A stretch of 20,042 nt of DNA from Nocardiopsis sp. NRRL B-16309 (GTDB lineage: Bacteria; Actinomycetota; Actinomycetes; Streptosporangiales; Streptosporangiaceae). Below the pieces are notes generated by a model. The model was not told the origin of the DNA and made no database searches. It worked only from the letters and a program-made list of their open reading frames with translations. Location: contig NZ_LGEC01000099.1 of NCBI RefSeq assembly GCF_001279585.1, positions 1-20,042 of the forward strand. Reading direction: 5' to 3'. Of this stretch, positions 19,795 to 20,042 are shown in pieces. How positions within the stretch are numbered: the first letter of the stretch is position 1; each line of letters opens with the position of its first letter. The translations under genes were made by a program, and so were the position numbers.

Positions 19795-20042
19795 TTGTCA
19801 TACCCGTTGCAGCAGCCCGTCCATGAGGACGGCACTCCGATTCTGGGCCCCGACGGGGTCCCTCTTTTTTTGCCCCACTTCCAGATCCCGGGGTTCGTGA
19901 TGTTCAACGAGGCTGTCGACGCCCGTGCGTTGGGGGCGTACGCCTTCCTGCGGGCTTTCGTCAACGAGAGTGAGGGGGAGTTCTCCTCCTCGGTCACGGC
20001 GGTCGACATCGCCGAGCGGTTCGGTGTGTCCAAGCAGGTGGT
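19795..20042 (+). CDS. Winged-helix protein start, truncated at window edge
   Basis: The start is TTG 19795-19797, five bases after GGGAGG. The 82 visible codons read LSYPLQQPVHEDG, an IPGFVMFNEAVDAR segment, ALGAYAFLRAFVNESEGEF, then VTAVDIAERFGVSKQVV. The last part is a helix-turn-helix opening. This form resembles the N-terminal helix-turn-helix of plasmid or element replication and regulatory proteins, where an 'ARALGLYAYLR' helix precedes the HTH. The remainder lies outside the window, so its function is open. All other frames here are worse. Confidence 0.72.
   Translation, partial: MSYPLQQPVHEDGTPILGPDGVPLFLPHFQIPGFVMFNEAVDARALGAYAFLRAFVNESEGEFSSSVTAVDIAERFGVSKQV

Noticed and set aside
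1..20042. tRNA gene, att site, integrase or insertion sequence
   Set aside because: I found no cloverleaf, no tyrosine or serine recombinase motif and no transposase; the hairpins are not paired as IS ends.

Overview
This is a high-GC actinomycete window. Nearly every convincing gene uses G or C at the third codon position, GTG starts are common, and Shine-Dalgarno sites are of the AGGAG type. The gene content looks like the conjugation and regulation half of an actinomycete integrative and conjugative element (AICE) or a Streptomyces-type conjugative plasmid. It has an FtsK/SpoIIIE-like single-protein DNA pump (TraB type), a string of small Spd-like membrane proteins, a GntR-type short regulator and many element-specific hypothetical genes. 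A Nocardiopsis-like host would fit, but that is inference. No integrase, tRNA or att site is visible, so plasmid and integrated element cannot be separated.

Layout. (1) 1-964, minus strand: a promoter, a 45-aa Cys-free Gly/Ser/Asp-rich peptide and a protein-L-isoaspartyl-methyltransferase (PIMT)-like methyltransferase that is cut by the window edge. The two genes overlap (TAGTG), a layout resembling two-gene aspartimide RiPP (imiditide-like) loci. (2) 993-7694, minus: a long train of accessory genes. It includes two proteins sharing an 'RAAxELLIxHD' domain, two Nudix-like proteins with degenerate boxes, a small P-loop protein lacking the Walker A lysine, two Cys-containing mini-proteins and a small membrane protein. 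(3) 7729-7944: a dense array of GGGACG/CGTCCC inverted repeats next to the 3' end of traB, a candidate clt transfer locus. (4) 7941-12555, minus: traB, a 567-aa Arg/Gly-rich membrane protein, a small membrane protein and a Cys-rich 'MWRSR' protein. (5) 12753-17206, minus: a membrane/coiled-coil/HTH protein, small membrane proteins, a coiled-coil protein and hypothetical genes, several with overlapping stops and starts. (6) 17207-17335: a divergent promoter and operator region. (7) 17336-19516, plus: GntR regulator, XRE-type regulator, cysteine hydrolase, then a hairpin terminator. (8) 19795-20042, plus: the start of a winged-helix protein cut by the right edge.

How it may work together (inference). 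The GntR protein probably controls the divergent region and so the leftward transfer operon. TraB would pump double-stranded DNA after recognising the nearby repeats, and the membrane proteins would help the element spread. A striking feature is that almost every longer gap in the leftward operon carries a strong GC-rich hairpin without a T-tract. The same operon is therefore interrupted about eleven times by terminator-, attenuator- or stabiliser-like elements.
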